A DNA stretch of 64,000 nucleotides from Oscillospiraceae bacterium (lineage in GTDB: Bacteria > Bacillota > Clostridia > Oscillospirales > Oscillospiraceae). The notes beneath the pieces were generated by a model, which made no database searches, had not been told where the DNA came from, and worked only from the letters and a program-made list of their open reading frames with translations. Positions 16,168 through 25,066 of this stretch are shown piece after piece (within the stretch, counting starts at the first letter, position 1; every line of letters starts with the position of its first letter). The position numbers were made by a program, and so were the translations under genes. Location of the stretch: NCBI GenBank assembly GCA_902778115.1, contig CACYWG010000008.1:1-64000 (forward strand), read 5' to 3'.

Positions 16168-16584
16168 ATGACGGGCGAATACCAGCACTCGCTGGACAAC
16201 AAGGGGAGACTGTTCATCCCTGCCAGACTCCGGGAAGAGCTGGGCGACGTGTTTTATCTCACCCTGTCCATGGATCGCTGCCTCTGCGCCTACAGCGCGG
16301 CCAACTGGCAGGCCTTTTCCGACAAGGTCAGCGCCATGCCCTATGTCAAGCAGCGCAAAATGCGCCCGCTCTTCGCCCACGCCGCCAAATGCGAGCTGGA
16401 CAGCCAGGGCCGCGCGCTGATCCCGCAGAACCTGCGGGAATTTGCCGGCTTTGAAAAGAACGTGACGGTGGTCGGCTGCAACAACCATGCCGAGCTCTGG
16501 GACAGCGAGGCCTGGGCCGCGGTCTTTACGGAGGAAACGAAGCCCGAAAATATCGCCGCCGTCATGGAGGAGCTGGAATTCTGA
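16168..16584 (+). CDS. mraZ: Transcriptional regulator MraZ
   Basis: 138-residue MraZ with two AbrB-like swapped-hairpin repeats: the first starts GEYQHSLDNKGRLFIPARLRE and the second CELDSQGRALIPQNLRE. It forms ring oligomers and represses the division cluster in studied species. ATG 16168 is fixed by GGAGG 8 bp upstream. The stop codon overlaps the rsmH start. Confidence 0.94.
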   Translation: MTGEYQHSLDNKGRLFIPARLREELGDVFYLTLSMDRCLCAYSAANWQAFSDKVSAMPYVKQRKMRPLFAHAAKCELDSQGRALIPQNLREFAGFEKNVTVVGCNNHAELWDSEAWAAVFTEETKPENIAAVMEELEF

Positions 16585-17519
16585 TGGCACAAGCGCGCCA
16601 TGTGTCCGTGCTGCTGCACGAATGTATCGACAATCTGAATATCCGGCCGGACGGGATCTACCTGGACGGCACGCTCGGCCTGGGCGGCCACTCCTATGAA
16701 ATCGCCTCCCGGCTGACGACGGGGCGGCTCATCGGCATCGACCGGGACGAGACCGCCATCGAGCGCGCCGGCCGCCGCCTCGCCTGCTTCGGGGAGCGTG
16801 TGACCCTGGTGCACGGCAACTTTTCCGACGCGGCCGAGATCCTGACAGACCTCGGCATCGAGGCCGTGGACGGCATGCTTTTTGACCTCGGTGTGTCATC
16901 TCCTCAGCTGGATGAGACACAGCGGGGCTTTTCCTATATGGGGGATGCGCCGCTGGATATGCGCATGGACGCCGGGAGCAGCCTGACGGCCTGGGAGGTC
17001 GTCAACACCTGGCCGGAGGAGCGGCTCAACCGCATCTTGTGGGACTACGGCGAGGAGCGCTACGCCCGCCGGATCACGCATGCGATCCTGGAGGCCCGGG
17101 CGGCAAAACCCGTCGAGACCACGCTCGAGCTCGTCGAGCTCATCAAGAGCGCCATGCCCGCCGCCGCGCTGCGCGAAAAGCAGCACCCGGCCAAGCGCAC
17201 GTTTCAGGCGATCCGCATCGCCGTCAACGACGAGCTGGGCGAGGTGGAGCGGATGATGGCCACCGCGCCGGACCGGCTGAGAGTCGGCGGGAGGCTCTGC
17301 GTCATCAGCTTCCATTCCCTGGAGGACCGGATCGTAAAAAGCGGCATCGCCGCGCGGGAAAACGGCTGCACCTGCCCGCGCGAGGCGCCGATCTGCACCT
17401 GCGGCTTCGTGCGCACGCTCAAAAGCGTCACGCGCAAGCCCATTCTGCCAAGCGCGGAAGAAATAGAGACAAACCCCCGCTCGCGCAGCGCCAAGCTCCG
17501 TGTGGCGGAAAGGGTTTAA
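16584..17519 (+). CDS. rsmH: 16S rRNA (cytosine(1402)-N(4))-methyltransferase RsmH
   Basis: 311-residue RsmH (MraW). Begins HVSVLLHECIDNL with the SAM motif DGTLGLGGHS near residue 29; LFDLGVSSPQLD near 100 and ISFHSLEDRIVK near 240 are further family signatures. It methylates C1402 in the ribosomal P site. It starts one base into the mraZ stop codon (TGATG), the usual mraZ-rsmH coupling. Confidence 0.95.
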   Translation: MAQARHVSVLLHECIDNLNIRPDGIYLDGTLGLGGHSYEIASRLTTGRLIGIDRDETAIERAGRRLACFGERVTLVHGNFSDAAEILTDLGIEAVDGMLFDLGVSSPQLDETQRGFSYMGDAPLDMRMDAGSSLTAWEVVNTWPEERLNRILWDYGEERYARRITHAILEARAAKPVETTLELVELIKSAMPAAALREKQHPAKRTFQAIRIAVNDELGEVERMMATAPDRLRVGGRLCVISFHSLEDRIVKSGIAARENGCTCPREAPICTCGFVRTLKSVTRKPILPSAEEIETNPRSRSAKLRVAERV

Positions 17520-17521
17520 GA

Positions 17522-17806
17522 ATGAAAAGACAAACTGCGAATCTGATGTTTCGCCTGATCTGCCTGCTGTTTTCGGCGGTGCTCGCGGTGGCAACGCTGC
17601 TGACCGGCATCGACCTGACCGCCGAAAGCGACCGCATCACGACACGCCGCGCGGAGCTTAAGGCGCTGGAGGAGGAAAATGAAGGCCTCCGGGTCGAGGC
17701 CGCCTGCGCCGTGAGCCTGGAGGAGCTGGAGGACTACGCCCTGCATGTGCTGGGCATGCAGCCCTGCGAAAGCCGGCAGATCCAGATCATAGACATCGGG
17801 GGATAA
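17522..17806 (+). CDS. ftsL: FtsL-like division protein
   Basis: 94-residue bitopic protein: short basic N-terminus (MKRQTANLMFR), transmembrane helix at about 9-29, then a heptad-rich extracytoplasmic helix (LKALEEENEGLRVEAA). Size, topology and its place between rsmH and the transpeptidase gene identify it as FtsL, which with FtsB/DivIC and FtsQ/DivIB activates septal wall synthesis. Sequence conservation in this family is low, so the call rests largely on context. It begins 2 bp after the rsmH stop. Confidence 0.85.
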   Translation: MKRQTANLMFRLICLLFSAVLAVATLLTGIDLTAESDRITTRRAELKALEEENEGLRVEAACAVSLEELEDYALHVLGMQPCESRQIQIIDIGG

Positions 17807-17868
17807 AGAGGCTAATCCGATAAGCCGTGGAATATACATAGAACGAATGGTATTCTGCGGAGGGACTT

Positions 17869-20181
17869 ATGCCTGAACAAACTGCCCACAGCGCGCCGAA
17901 CCGCCGGATGCTGCGCCGCATCCTGGCGCTGATGGCGATTTTCGGCGTGGCGGCCTTTGTGCTGCTGATCCTGCGGCTCTACCGGCTGCAGATCACCGAC
18001 CATGAGTATTACGAGGAGCTGGCGCTCGGCCAGCAGCTGCGCGAGGCGCCCACGGTGATCGCGCGCGGCGGGATCTATGACCGGAAGGGGGAGCCCCTGG
18101 CGCTCAGCGCTTCGGTGGAAAACGTCTTCCTCAGTCCGGCGGAAATCGACCAGAACGGCGAGGACCGGGCGCTGATCGCCCATGGCCTTGCGGAGATCCT
18201 GGACATCGACGAGGAGACGGTGCTCGAAAAGAGCAGGCAGACCGGCTCCTGGTATGTGACGGTCAAGCGGCGCGTGGAGCGCGAGGAGGCCGACGCGGTG
18301 CGCGCCTTCAAGCTGGAGCACGGCCTGCACGGCGTGCATCTCGAGCCGGACAGCCGCCGCTATTACCCGAATTCATCGCTTGCCTGCCATGTGATCGGCT
18401 TTGTCGGCACCGACAACACCGGTCTCGAGGGCATCGAGGCCATGTACGACCAGGCGCTGTCCGGCACCAGCGGCCGCACGCTGCGCCTGACGAACGCCTA
18501 CGGCGCGGAGCTGCTGCTGAGCCGCTACGAGGATTTTGAGTCCGGCGAGGACGGCTGCGACCTGATGCTGACGCTCGATACGACGATCCAGTACTATGTC
18601 GAAAAGCATCTGAAGCAGGCCGTCGCGGACTACGACATTCAAAACGGCGCCGGCGCCATCGCCATGGATGTGAACACCGGCGCGATCCTCGCCATGGCCT
18701 CGCTCGACGGCTATGATCTGAACAATTTTCTTGCCGTCAGCCCCGAGGCGCAGGCCGTGATCGACGCGGCCGCCACGCCCGAGGAGGCCGAGGAGCTGCT
18801 GCGGCAGGCGCAGGCGCGCCAGTGGCGCAACAAGGCTCTGTCCGACACCTACGAGCCCGGCTCCACCTTCAAAATCATCACGCTGTCGATGGCGCTGGAC
18901 TCCGGCGCCGTGACGATGAATGACAGCTTCTACTGCGGCGGCAGCGTGCGCGTCACCGGCCGCACCAGCCCGATCCGCTGCTGGAAGGACGGGGGCCACG
19001 GCTCCCAGACCCTGACCCAGGCGGTGCAGCACTCCTGCAACGCGGCCTTCGTCAACATCGGCCTGCGCGTCGGCGCGGAGACTTTTTACAAGTACTGCGA
19101 CGCCTTCGGCTTTCTGAAGCTGACCGGCAACCCGGACGAGAACCTGACGGCCAAGACCGGCATCGACCTCGCGGGGGAGAGCGGCAGCATCTGGTGGAGC
19201 GAGAATACCTTTTATTCGAAGAAAAACCTGTCGCAGCTGGCGGCGGCCTCCTTCGGCCAGACCTTTACGATCACGCCACTGCAGCTTGTCACGGCGGTCA
19301 GCGCCTGCGTCAACGGAGGCACACTGATGCAGCCTTACGTCGTACAGCGCATCGTCGCTCCGGACGGCAGCACGCGCTTTGAGCACGAGCCGACCGCCGT
19401 GCGCCGGGTCATCAGCGAGGAGACCTCGGCCAAGGTTCGCGGCATCCTGGAGCAGGTGGTGGGCGACCCAAAGGACGGCACCGGGCGCAACGCCGCCGTC
19501 GCAGGCTACCGCATCGGCGGCAAGACCGGTACCAGCGAGAAGGTCAGTCTCGAGGCACAGACCGGACAAAAGCAGTACATCGTCTCCTTCATCGGCGTGG
19601 CCCCGGCGGATGCGCCGCAGATCGCGATCCTGGTCTTCCTGGACACCCCGTCCAACGAGTCCGGCATCTATATCAGCGGCGGCCAGATGGCGGCTCCCGT
19701 GGTGGGTCACATGATGGCGGATATCCTGCCCTATCTCGGCGTGGAGCCGGAGCGGGAGGACGCAGCCGCAGCGGACGTCGCGGTGCCCGACCTGAGCGGC
19801 ATGACGCCCGCAGAGGCCGCGGCGGAGCTCCGAAAAGCGGGACTCGACAGCCGCCGCATCGGCGAGGGCGAACGCGTGACGGCGCAGCTGCCGCGCAGCG
19901 GCGTGACGATCGCCGCGGGCACGCAGATCATTTTGTATTATGACGCCTCTCCCTCGGAAGAGAGCGAGGAAATGCCCGATCTTTCCGGCCTGAGCTACAG
20001 CGAGGCGCGGGAACTCCTGTCCCGGCGCGGTCTGTATCTGCAGAGCTGGAGCCCGGTCAGCGACGCAGGCAGGCAGATCGTGGGCGGACAGAGTATCCCC
20101 GCGGGAACAAAGGTGGAACACGGCAGCATCGTTTCGGTCGCGCTTCTGAGCGCGGACGAGAGCATGCTGGGAAGGTATTAA
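17869..20181 (+). CDS. spoVD: SpoVD/FtsI-type class B penicillin-binding protein
   Basis: 770-residue peptidoglycan transpeptidase. An N-terminal transmembrane helix (about 20-43) and dimerisation domain precede the catalytic domain with SxxK as STFK near residue 331, SCN near 388 and KTGT near 551. Two C-terminal PASTA domains begin at VPDLSGMTPAEAA (near 641) and MPDLSGLSYSEA (near 703). In Bacillus the cluster has both pbpB (division) and spoVD (spore cortex); here only one copy exists, so it may serve division, cortex synthesis or both. RBS GGAGGGAC before ATG 17869. Confidence 0.92.
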   Translation: MPEQTAHSAPNRRMLRRILALMAIFGVAAFVLLILRLYRLQITDHEYYEELALGQQLREAPTVIARGGIYDRKGEPLALSASVENVFLSPAEIDQNGEDRALIAHGLAEILDIDEETVLEKSRQTGSWYVTVKRRVEREEADAVRAFKLEHGLHGVHLEPDSRRYYPNSSLACHVIGFVGTDNTGLEGIEAMYDQALSGTSGRTLRLTNAYGAELLLSRYEDFESGEDGCDLMLTLDTTIQYYVEKHLKQAVADYDIQNGAGAIAMDVNTGAILAMASLDGYDLNNFLAVSPEAQAVIDAAATPEEAEELLRQAQARQWRNKALSDTYEPGSTFKIITLSMALDSGAVTMNDSFYCGGSVRVTGRTSPIRCWKDGGHGSQTLTQAVQHSCNAAFVNIGLRVGAETFYKYCDAFGFLKLTGNPDENLTAKTGIDLAGESGSIWWSENTFYSKKNLSQLAAASFGQTFTITPLQLVTAVSACVNGGTLMQPYVVQRIVAPDGSTRFEHEPTAVRRVISEETSAKVRGILEQVVGDPKDGTGRNAAVAGYRIGGKTGTSEKVSLEAQTGQKQYIVSFIGVAPADAPQIAILVFLDTPSNESGIYISGGQMAAPVVGHMMADILPYLGVEPEREDAAAADVAVPDLSGMTPAEAAAELRKAGLDSRRIGEGERVTAQLPRSGVTIAAGTQIILYYDASPSEESEEMPDLSGLSYSEARELLSRRGLYLQSWSPVSDAGRQIVGGQSIPAGTKVEHGSIVSVALLSADESMLGRY

Positions 20182-20195
20182 CAAGGTAACAATTG

Positions 20196-21650
20196 ATGAA
20201 ACTGAGAGAACTTGTCAGGGACCTGGAGCTGCTCGGCGGCACGGCCGATCTGGATACCGAGATCGGCGGCGTGAGCTACGATTCCCGCCAGACGCAGCCG
20301 GGCGACCTGTTTGTCGCGGTGCGCGGCTTTGAAACCGACGGCCACCGCTATATCCCCGCCGCCATGGCGAAGGGCGCGGCAGCGGTGCTGTGCGAGGAAG
20401 CGCCCGCCGACGGCACGCCCTATCTGCTGATCCGCGACTGCCGTCTCGGTCTTGCGCTCACGAGCCGCGCCTGGTTCGGCGATCCCGCCTCGGAAATGAC
20501 CGTCGTCGGCTTTACCGGCACCAGCGGAAAGACCAGCTCCACCACCATCCTCAAGCATCTGCTGGAGGAGACGCTCGGCGCGAAGGTCGGCCTCATCGGC
20601 ACCAACGGCAACATGATCGGCGAGGAGCTGCTGCACACCGAGCACACCACGCCCGAAAGCTATGAGCTGCACAAGCTCTTTCGCCGCATGAGGGACGAGG
20701 GCTGCACCCACGTGGTGATGGAGGTCTCCTCCCATTCGCTCGCGCTCGAGCGCGTCGCCGGCATCACCTTTGACGTGGCGCTGTTCACCAATCTCTCGCA
20801 GGATCATCTCGACCTGCACGGAACGATGGAGGACTACGCCGCGGCCAAGAAAAAGATCTTTTCCCAGTGCCGCATCGGCTGCGTCAACCTCGATGACGAA
20901 CGCGCAGGCTACATGATGCAGGGCGCGCCCTGCCCGGTCTTTACCTACTCCGCCGTGCGCAACGACGCCGACCTCACCGCCAAGGACATCCGCCTGACGG
21001 CCTCCGGCGTGCGCTTTGCGGCGGTGAGCGGGGGAGAGCTGGCGCTCACAAAGCTTGCCATCCCCGGTATGTTCTCGGTCTATAACGCGCTGAGCGTGCT
21101 GGCGGCGGGCCTCTGCCTCGGCATCCCGCTGGAATCCTGCGCCGCGGCGCTCGCCACGGCCAAAGGCGTCAAGGGACGCATGGAATCCGTGCCGACCGAC
21201 GGGGACTACAGCATCATCATCGACTATTCCCACAAGCCCGACGCGCTGGAAAAGGCGCTCAAGACCCTGCGGCCCGTGACGAAGGGGCGGCTGATCGTCC
21301 TCTTCGGCTGCGGCGGCGACCGCGACCGCAAAAAGCGCCCGCTGATGGGCGCGATCGCGGAGCAGAACGCCGATCTGACCATCGTCACCAGCGACAATCC
21401 TCGCACCGAGGATCCGCAGGCCATCATCGACGAGATCCTCACCGGCATGAAGGCCCGCCGCGGCAGCGTCAAGGTCATCTGCGACCGCGGTGACGCCATC
21501 CGCTGGGCCATCGACCAGGCCCGCGAGGGCGACGTGATCCTGCTGGCCGGCAAGGGCCATGAGGACTATCAGATCGTCGGCAAAGAGAAACACCACATGG
21601 ACGAGAGAGAAATCGTTGCGGAGTATATAGAGAGAAGGACGCAAAAATGA
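20196..21650 (+). CDS. murE: UDP-MurNAc-tripeptide synthetase (meso-DAP type)
   Basis: 484-residue Mur ligase. The ATP loop GFTGTSGKTSSTTIL is near residue 105, and SDNPRTEDPQ near 395 contains the DNPR motif that selects meso-diaminopimelate over lysine, so the wall peptide is predicted to be of the m-DAP type, as expected for a sporeformer. ATG 20196 is preferred to the adjacent TTG. Its stop codon overlaps the mraY start (ATGA). Confidence 0.94.
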   Translation: MKLRELVRDLELLGGTADLDTEIGGVSYDSRQTQPGDLFVAVRGFETDGHRYIPAAMAKGAAAVLCEEAPADGTPYLLIRDCRLGLALTSRAWFGDPASEMTVVGFTGTSGKTSSTTILKHLLEETLGAKVGLIGTNGNMIGEELLHTEHTTPESYELHKLFRRMRDEGCTHVVMEVSSHSLALERVAGITFDVALFTNLSQDHLDLHGTMEDYAAAKKKIFSQCRIGCVNLDDERAGYMMQGAPCPVFTYSAVRNDADLTAKDIRLTASGVRFAAVSGGELALTKLAIPGMFSVYNALSVLAAGLCLGIPLESCAAALATAKGVKGRMESVPTDGDYSIIIDYSHKPDALEKALKTLRPVTKGRLIVLFGCGGDRDRKKRPLMGAIAEQNADLTIVTSDNPRTEDPQAIIDEILTGMKARRGSVKVICDRGDAIRWAIDQAREGDVILLAGKGHEDYQIVGKEKHHMDEREIVAEYIERRTQK

Positions 21651-22675
21651 ATATGACCATGAAGCTGATCGCGTCTCTGATCATCGGCTTTTTGATTTCG
21701 AGCGCATTCGGCAAATACTATATTCCCTGGCTGCATAAGCAGAAGGCGGGCCAAAGCATCAAGGAAAACGGCCCCACCTGGCACGCCGCCAAGAGCGGCA
21801 CGCCCACGATGGGCGGCGTGATGTTCATCCTCGCCGTGGCCGTCGTCGTGCTGACCGTCGGCTTTTCCAGCATGCTGGAAGGAAACTTCGCCCATCTGTT
21901 CGTGCTGGTCTTCGCGCTGGTCTTCGGTGCGATCGGCATGCTCGACGACTGGGAAAAGATCAAAAACAAGCAAAACACCGGCCTGTCGGCGCGGGCGAAA
22001 TTCCTGCTGCAATTGGCGGCGGCGCTGGCCTTTGTCATCCTGATGCGAAACCTCGGCCTCGTCAACACCGTGCTCTATGTGCCCTTTACCGGCGGCACGA
22101 TCCGCATGCCCGAGTGGCTCTACTTTGTCTTCGCCGCCTTCGTCATCGTCGGTACGGTCAACGCCGTCAACATCACCGACGGCGTGGACGGGCTGGCCAC
22201 CGGCACCAGCCTGCCGGTCTGCCTCTTCTTCGTCTGCGTCACCTATGCCTGGGGCGAGCGCTTCCTGCCGCAGGGCATCTTCGCCTCGGCGCTGCTGGGC
22301 GGCCTGCTGGGCTTCCTCGTGTATAACTTCAACCCCGCCAAGGTCTTCATGGGCGACACCGGCTCGCTCTTCCTCGGCGGCGCGATTGCCGCGCTGGCCT
22401 TTGCCTACGACATGCCGCTGATCCTGATCTCCGTCGGCATCGTCTACATCCTGGAGACCCTGTCCGACATCATCCAGGTCGGCTATTTCAAGCTGACCAA
22501 GAAGCTCAAGGGCGAGGGCAGGCGCATCTTCCGCATGGCCCCGCTCCATCACCACCTCGAAATGGGCGGATGGACGGGAAAAAAGTGGAAAGAAAAAGAA
22601 CTTTTCTGCCTCTATACCGGCATATCTCTGGCTGCTGCGATCATATCCTTTTTGTGGGTCTATCGGCGCTTCTGA
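21647..22675 (+). CDS. mraY: Phospho-MurNAc-pentapeptide translocase MraY
   Basis: 342-residue polytopic enzyme that makes lipid I from UDP-MurNAc-pentapeptide and undecaprenyl phosphate. Family motifs are GTPTMGGVMFI near residue 45, the aspartate-rich LDDWEK near 105, NITDGVDGLATG near 175, and the C-terminal histidine loop APLHHHLEMGGW. About ten transmembrane segments. It directly follows murE; the murF gene that often sits between them is absent. Confidence 0.95.
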   Translation: MNMTMKLIASLIIGFLISSAFGKYYIPWLHKQKAGQSIKENGPTWHAAKSGTPTMGGVMFILAVAVVVLTVGFSSMLEGNFAHLFVLVFALVFGAIGMLDDWEKIKNKQNTGLSARAKFLLQLAAALAFVILMRNLGLVNTVLYVPFTGGTIRMPEWLYFVFAAFVIVGTVNAVNITDGVDGLATGTSLPVCLFFVCVTYAWGERFLPQGIFASALLGGLLGFLVYNFNPAKVFMGDTGSLFLGGAIAALAFAYDMPLILISVGIVYILETLSDIIQVGYFKLTKKLKGEGRRIFRMAPLHHHLEMGGWTGKKWKEKELFCLYTGISLAAAIISFLWVYRRF

Positions 22676-22704
22676 TCGCTGCATGAAATCGGGGAGGTGG
22701 GAGC

Positions 22705-23859
22705 TTGCGAACCGACGGTGCCCGCCTCGCCGATTTTTCGTCTGCACCCGAAAACAATCGGCGCCGGGGCTTTGACTGGCCCTTTTTCCTGCTGGTGCTG
22801 CTGCTGCTCACGGTCGGCGTGGTGATGGTGCTCTCGGCGAGCTACCCCCGCGCCTACTACGACCCCGGACATGTGACCGGCGGCCGCCCGGCCTACTATT
22901 TCGTGCGGCAGCTGCTGTTCGCCGCGCTGGGACTCGGCGCGCTGTGGCTGGCCTCGCGCTTACCGATGGGCTTTTACCGGCGCTATGCCTTTCCCTTCCT
23001 GGGATTGACGGTGCTGCTCCTGCTGCTGGTGCCCTTTGTGGGCGTGCGTGCCAACGGCGCCAGGCGCTGGCTCGGGATCGGCGGACTGACGCTGCAGCCT
23101 TCGGAGCTGGCCAAGCTCGCCGTGATCCTCAGCTTTGCGGTGTTGATCTGCCGCTTTCGCGGCCGGATGCGGAGCTTTCGCTGGGGCGTGCTGCCCTTTG
23201 CGGGCATCCTCGCGGTGCTGATCGGTCTGCTGGTGCTCGAGCCGCATTTTTCCGCTTCGATCATCCTCATCGCCATCGCCGGAGCAATGCTCTTTCTCGG
23301 CGGGCTGGGCCTCGGCTGGTTTATCGCGGCCTTCACGGCGGCGGGCACCGGTATCGGCGTGCTGCTGGCCTTTTTCCCCTATGCCTCCTCGCGCATCGTC
23401 ACCTGGCGCGATCCCTTTTCCACGGCCTCCGATGAGGGCTATCAGATCGTTCAGTCCCTGTACACCATCGGCTCCGGCGGCCTGAGCGGGCTTGGACTCG
23501 GCGGCAGCCGCCAGAAATTCCTGTATCTGCCGGAGGAGCACAACGACTTTATCTTCTCCGTAGTCTGCGAGGAGCTCGGTTTTCTCGGCGCTGCGCTGAT
23601 CCTGCTGCTTTTTGCGCTGCTCATCCTGCGCGGCTACTGGATCGCCCTGCACTGCCGCGACCGCTTCAGCTGCCTCGTCTGCGCGGGCATCACGACGCTG
23701 CTGGCCATCCAGACCTTCCTGAACGTGGCGGTGGTGACGAATCTGCTGCCCTGCACCGGCATCTCCCTGCCCTTCTTCAGCTACGGGGGCACGGCGCTGC
23801 TGATCCAGCTGGGCGAGATGGGCATCGTGCTCTCCGCCTCGCGCGATATCCTCGTATAG
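22705..23859 (+). CDS. ftsW: FtsW/SpoVE-type lipid II polymerase
   Basis: 384-residue SEDS-family protein with about ten transmembrane helices. Typical signatures are NGARRWLGIGGLTLQPSELAK near residue 115, YQIVQSLYTIGSGGLSG near 245, LPEEHNDFIFSVV near 270 and the C-terminal LPFFSYGGTALL. The start is TTG 22705, supported by GGGGAGG 7 bp upstream. It is the glycosyltransferase partner of the class B PBP encoded upstream. As with that PBP, division and spore roles (FtsW versus SpoVE) cannot be separated by sequence. Confidence 0.93.
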   Translation: MRTDGARLADFSSAPENNRRRGFDWPFFLLVLLLLTVGVVMVLSASYPRAYYDPGHVTGGRPAYYFVRQLLFAALGLGALWLASRLPMGFYRRYAFPFLGLTVLLLLLVPFVGVRANGARRWLGIGGLTLQPSELAKLAVILSFAVLICRFRGRMRSFRWGVLPFAGILAVLIGLLVLEPHFSASIILIAIAGAMLFLGGLGLGWFIAAFTAAGTGIGVLLAFFPYASSRIVTWRDPFSTASDEGYQIVQSLYTIGSGGLSGLGLGGSRQKFLYLPEEHNDFIFSVVCEELGFLGAALILLLFALLILRGYWIALHCRDRFSCLVCAGITTLLAIQTFLNVAVVTNLLPCTGISLPFFSYGGTALLIQLGEMGIVLSASRDILV

Positions 23860-23877
23860 AGAGAAAGGATCTTTTCC

Positions 23878-24999
23878 ATGAAATTTGTATTGACCTGCGG
23901 CGGTACCGCCGGACATATCAACCCCGCCCTGGCTGTGGCCGGACGCCTGAAAGAGCTGATGCCCGAGAGCGAATTCCTGTTTCTCGGCGCGGAGGGCAAG
24001 ATGGAGATGGAGCTCGTGCCCCGCGCGGGCTATGAGATCCGCGCCCTGCCCGTGACGAACGTCAGCCGCGGCAAAAGCCCGGCGGACGTGGCCCATAATC
24101 TGCAGACGCTGCACAATGTGAACCGCTCCGTGCGCATGACGCGGCAGATCCTGAAGGACTTTCAGCCTGACGCCGTGATCGGCACCGGCGGCTACGTCTG
24201 CTTCCCGGTGCTGATGGAGGCGGCGCATCTGCATATCCCGACGGCCGTGCACGAGAGCAACGCCGTCCCCGGCCTCACCACGAAGATGCTTGCCGGTACG
24301 GTGGACAGGATCATGGTGGGCTTCGAGGAAAGCCGCGCGCAGTATCATGATCCCGAGCGCGTCGTCGTCACCGGCACGCCGGTGCGCGGGGAATTCGACC
24401 GCTATACCCGCGAGGCTGCGCGAGCCCAGCTCGGCATCCCGGAGGGAAAGCCGCTGGTGGTGTCGGTCTGGGGTTCGCTCGGCTCCGGGCACATGAACGG
24501 GAAACTGCTCGAGCTGCTGCCGCTGCTGCGCGGACAGAAGGACTTTCATCTGATCCATGCCGTCGGCAGCCGCGACTATACCGAGTTCCGGGAAAAGCTC
24601 GCTGCGCTTGCGCTGGATCCCGCCGACTGCGGCGTGGAGATCCGCGAGTACATCTATGACATGCCCCGCGTCATGGCGGCTGCGGATCTGATCCTCTGCC
24701 GCGCGGGCGCCTCGACGCTGTCGGAGCTGAGCTATATGGGCAAGCCCGCCATCCTGGTGCCTTCGCCCAACGTCACCAACCATCACCAGGAGCGAAACGC
24801 CCGCGTGCTCGAGCGCGCCGGCGGCGCGAAGGTATTGCTGGAGGGCGAATTTGACGCTGAGTCCCTGCTTGAGCTGATCCGTGCGCTGCTGGACGATCCG
24901 GCGCAGCTGCGGGAGATGTCCGCGGCGATGCGCTCGCTGGCCGTACCCGGCGCGACGGACAGGATCTGCTCCGAGATTTTGAGCCTGCTGCAGGCCTGA
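23878..24999 (+). CDS. murG: UDP-GlcNAc transferase MurG
   Basis: 373-residue GT28 glycosyltransferase that converts lipid I to lipid II at the inner face of the membrane. The N-terminal glycine-rich loop TCGGTAGHINPALA, GTGGYVCFPVLMEA near residue 103, and the donor site CRAGASTLSELSYMGKPAILVP near residue 275 are all intact. RBS AGAAAGGA precedes the ATG. It follows ftsW after 18 bp. Confidence 0.95.
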   Translation: MKFVLTCGGTAGHINPALAVAGRLKELMPESEFLFLGAEGKMEMELVPRAGYEIRALPVTNVSRGKSPADVAHNLQTLHNVNRSVRMTRQILKDFQPDAVIGTGGYVCFPVLMEAAHLHIPTAVHESNAVPGLTTKMLAGTVDRIMVGFEESRAQYHDPERVVVTGTPVRGEFDRYTREAARAQLGIPEGKPLVVSVWGSLGSGHMNGKLLELLPLLRGQKDFHLIHAVGSRDYTEFREKLAALALDPADCGVEIREYIYDMPRVMAAADLILCRAGASTLSELSYMGKPAILVPSPNVTNHHQERNARVLERAGGAKVLLEGEFDAESLLELIRALLDDPAQLREMSAAMRSLAVPGATDRICSEILSLLQA

Positions 25000-25017
25000 T
25001 CCCTTATCACACAAAAT

Positions 25018-25066
25018 CCCCTCTGCGCATAGGATAGCCTGAATTCGATGCGCAGGGGGTATTTTT
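25018..25066 (+). terminator. Terminator-like hairpin covering the murA ribosome binding site
   Basis: CCCC-T-CTGCGCAT (25018-25030) pairs with ATGCGCAGGGGG (25048-25059) and is followed by TATTTTT, then the murA ATG. The GGGGG that serves as the murA Shine-Dalgarno sequence is in the 3' arm, so the stem could act as a partial terminator or hide the start site. Confidence 0.6.
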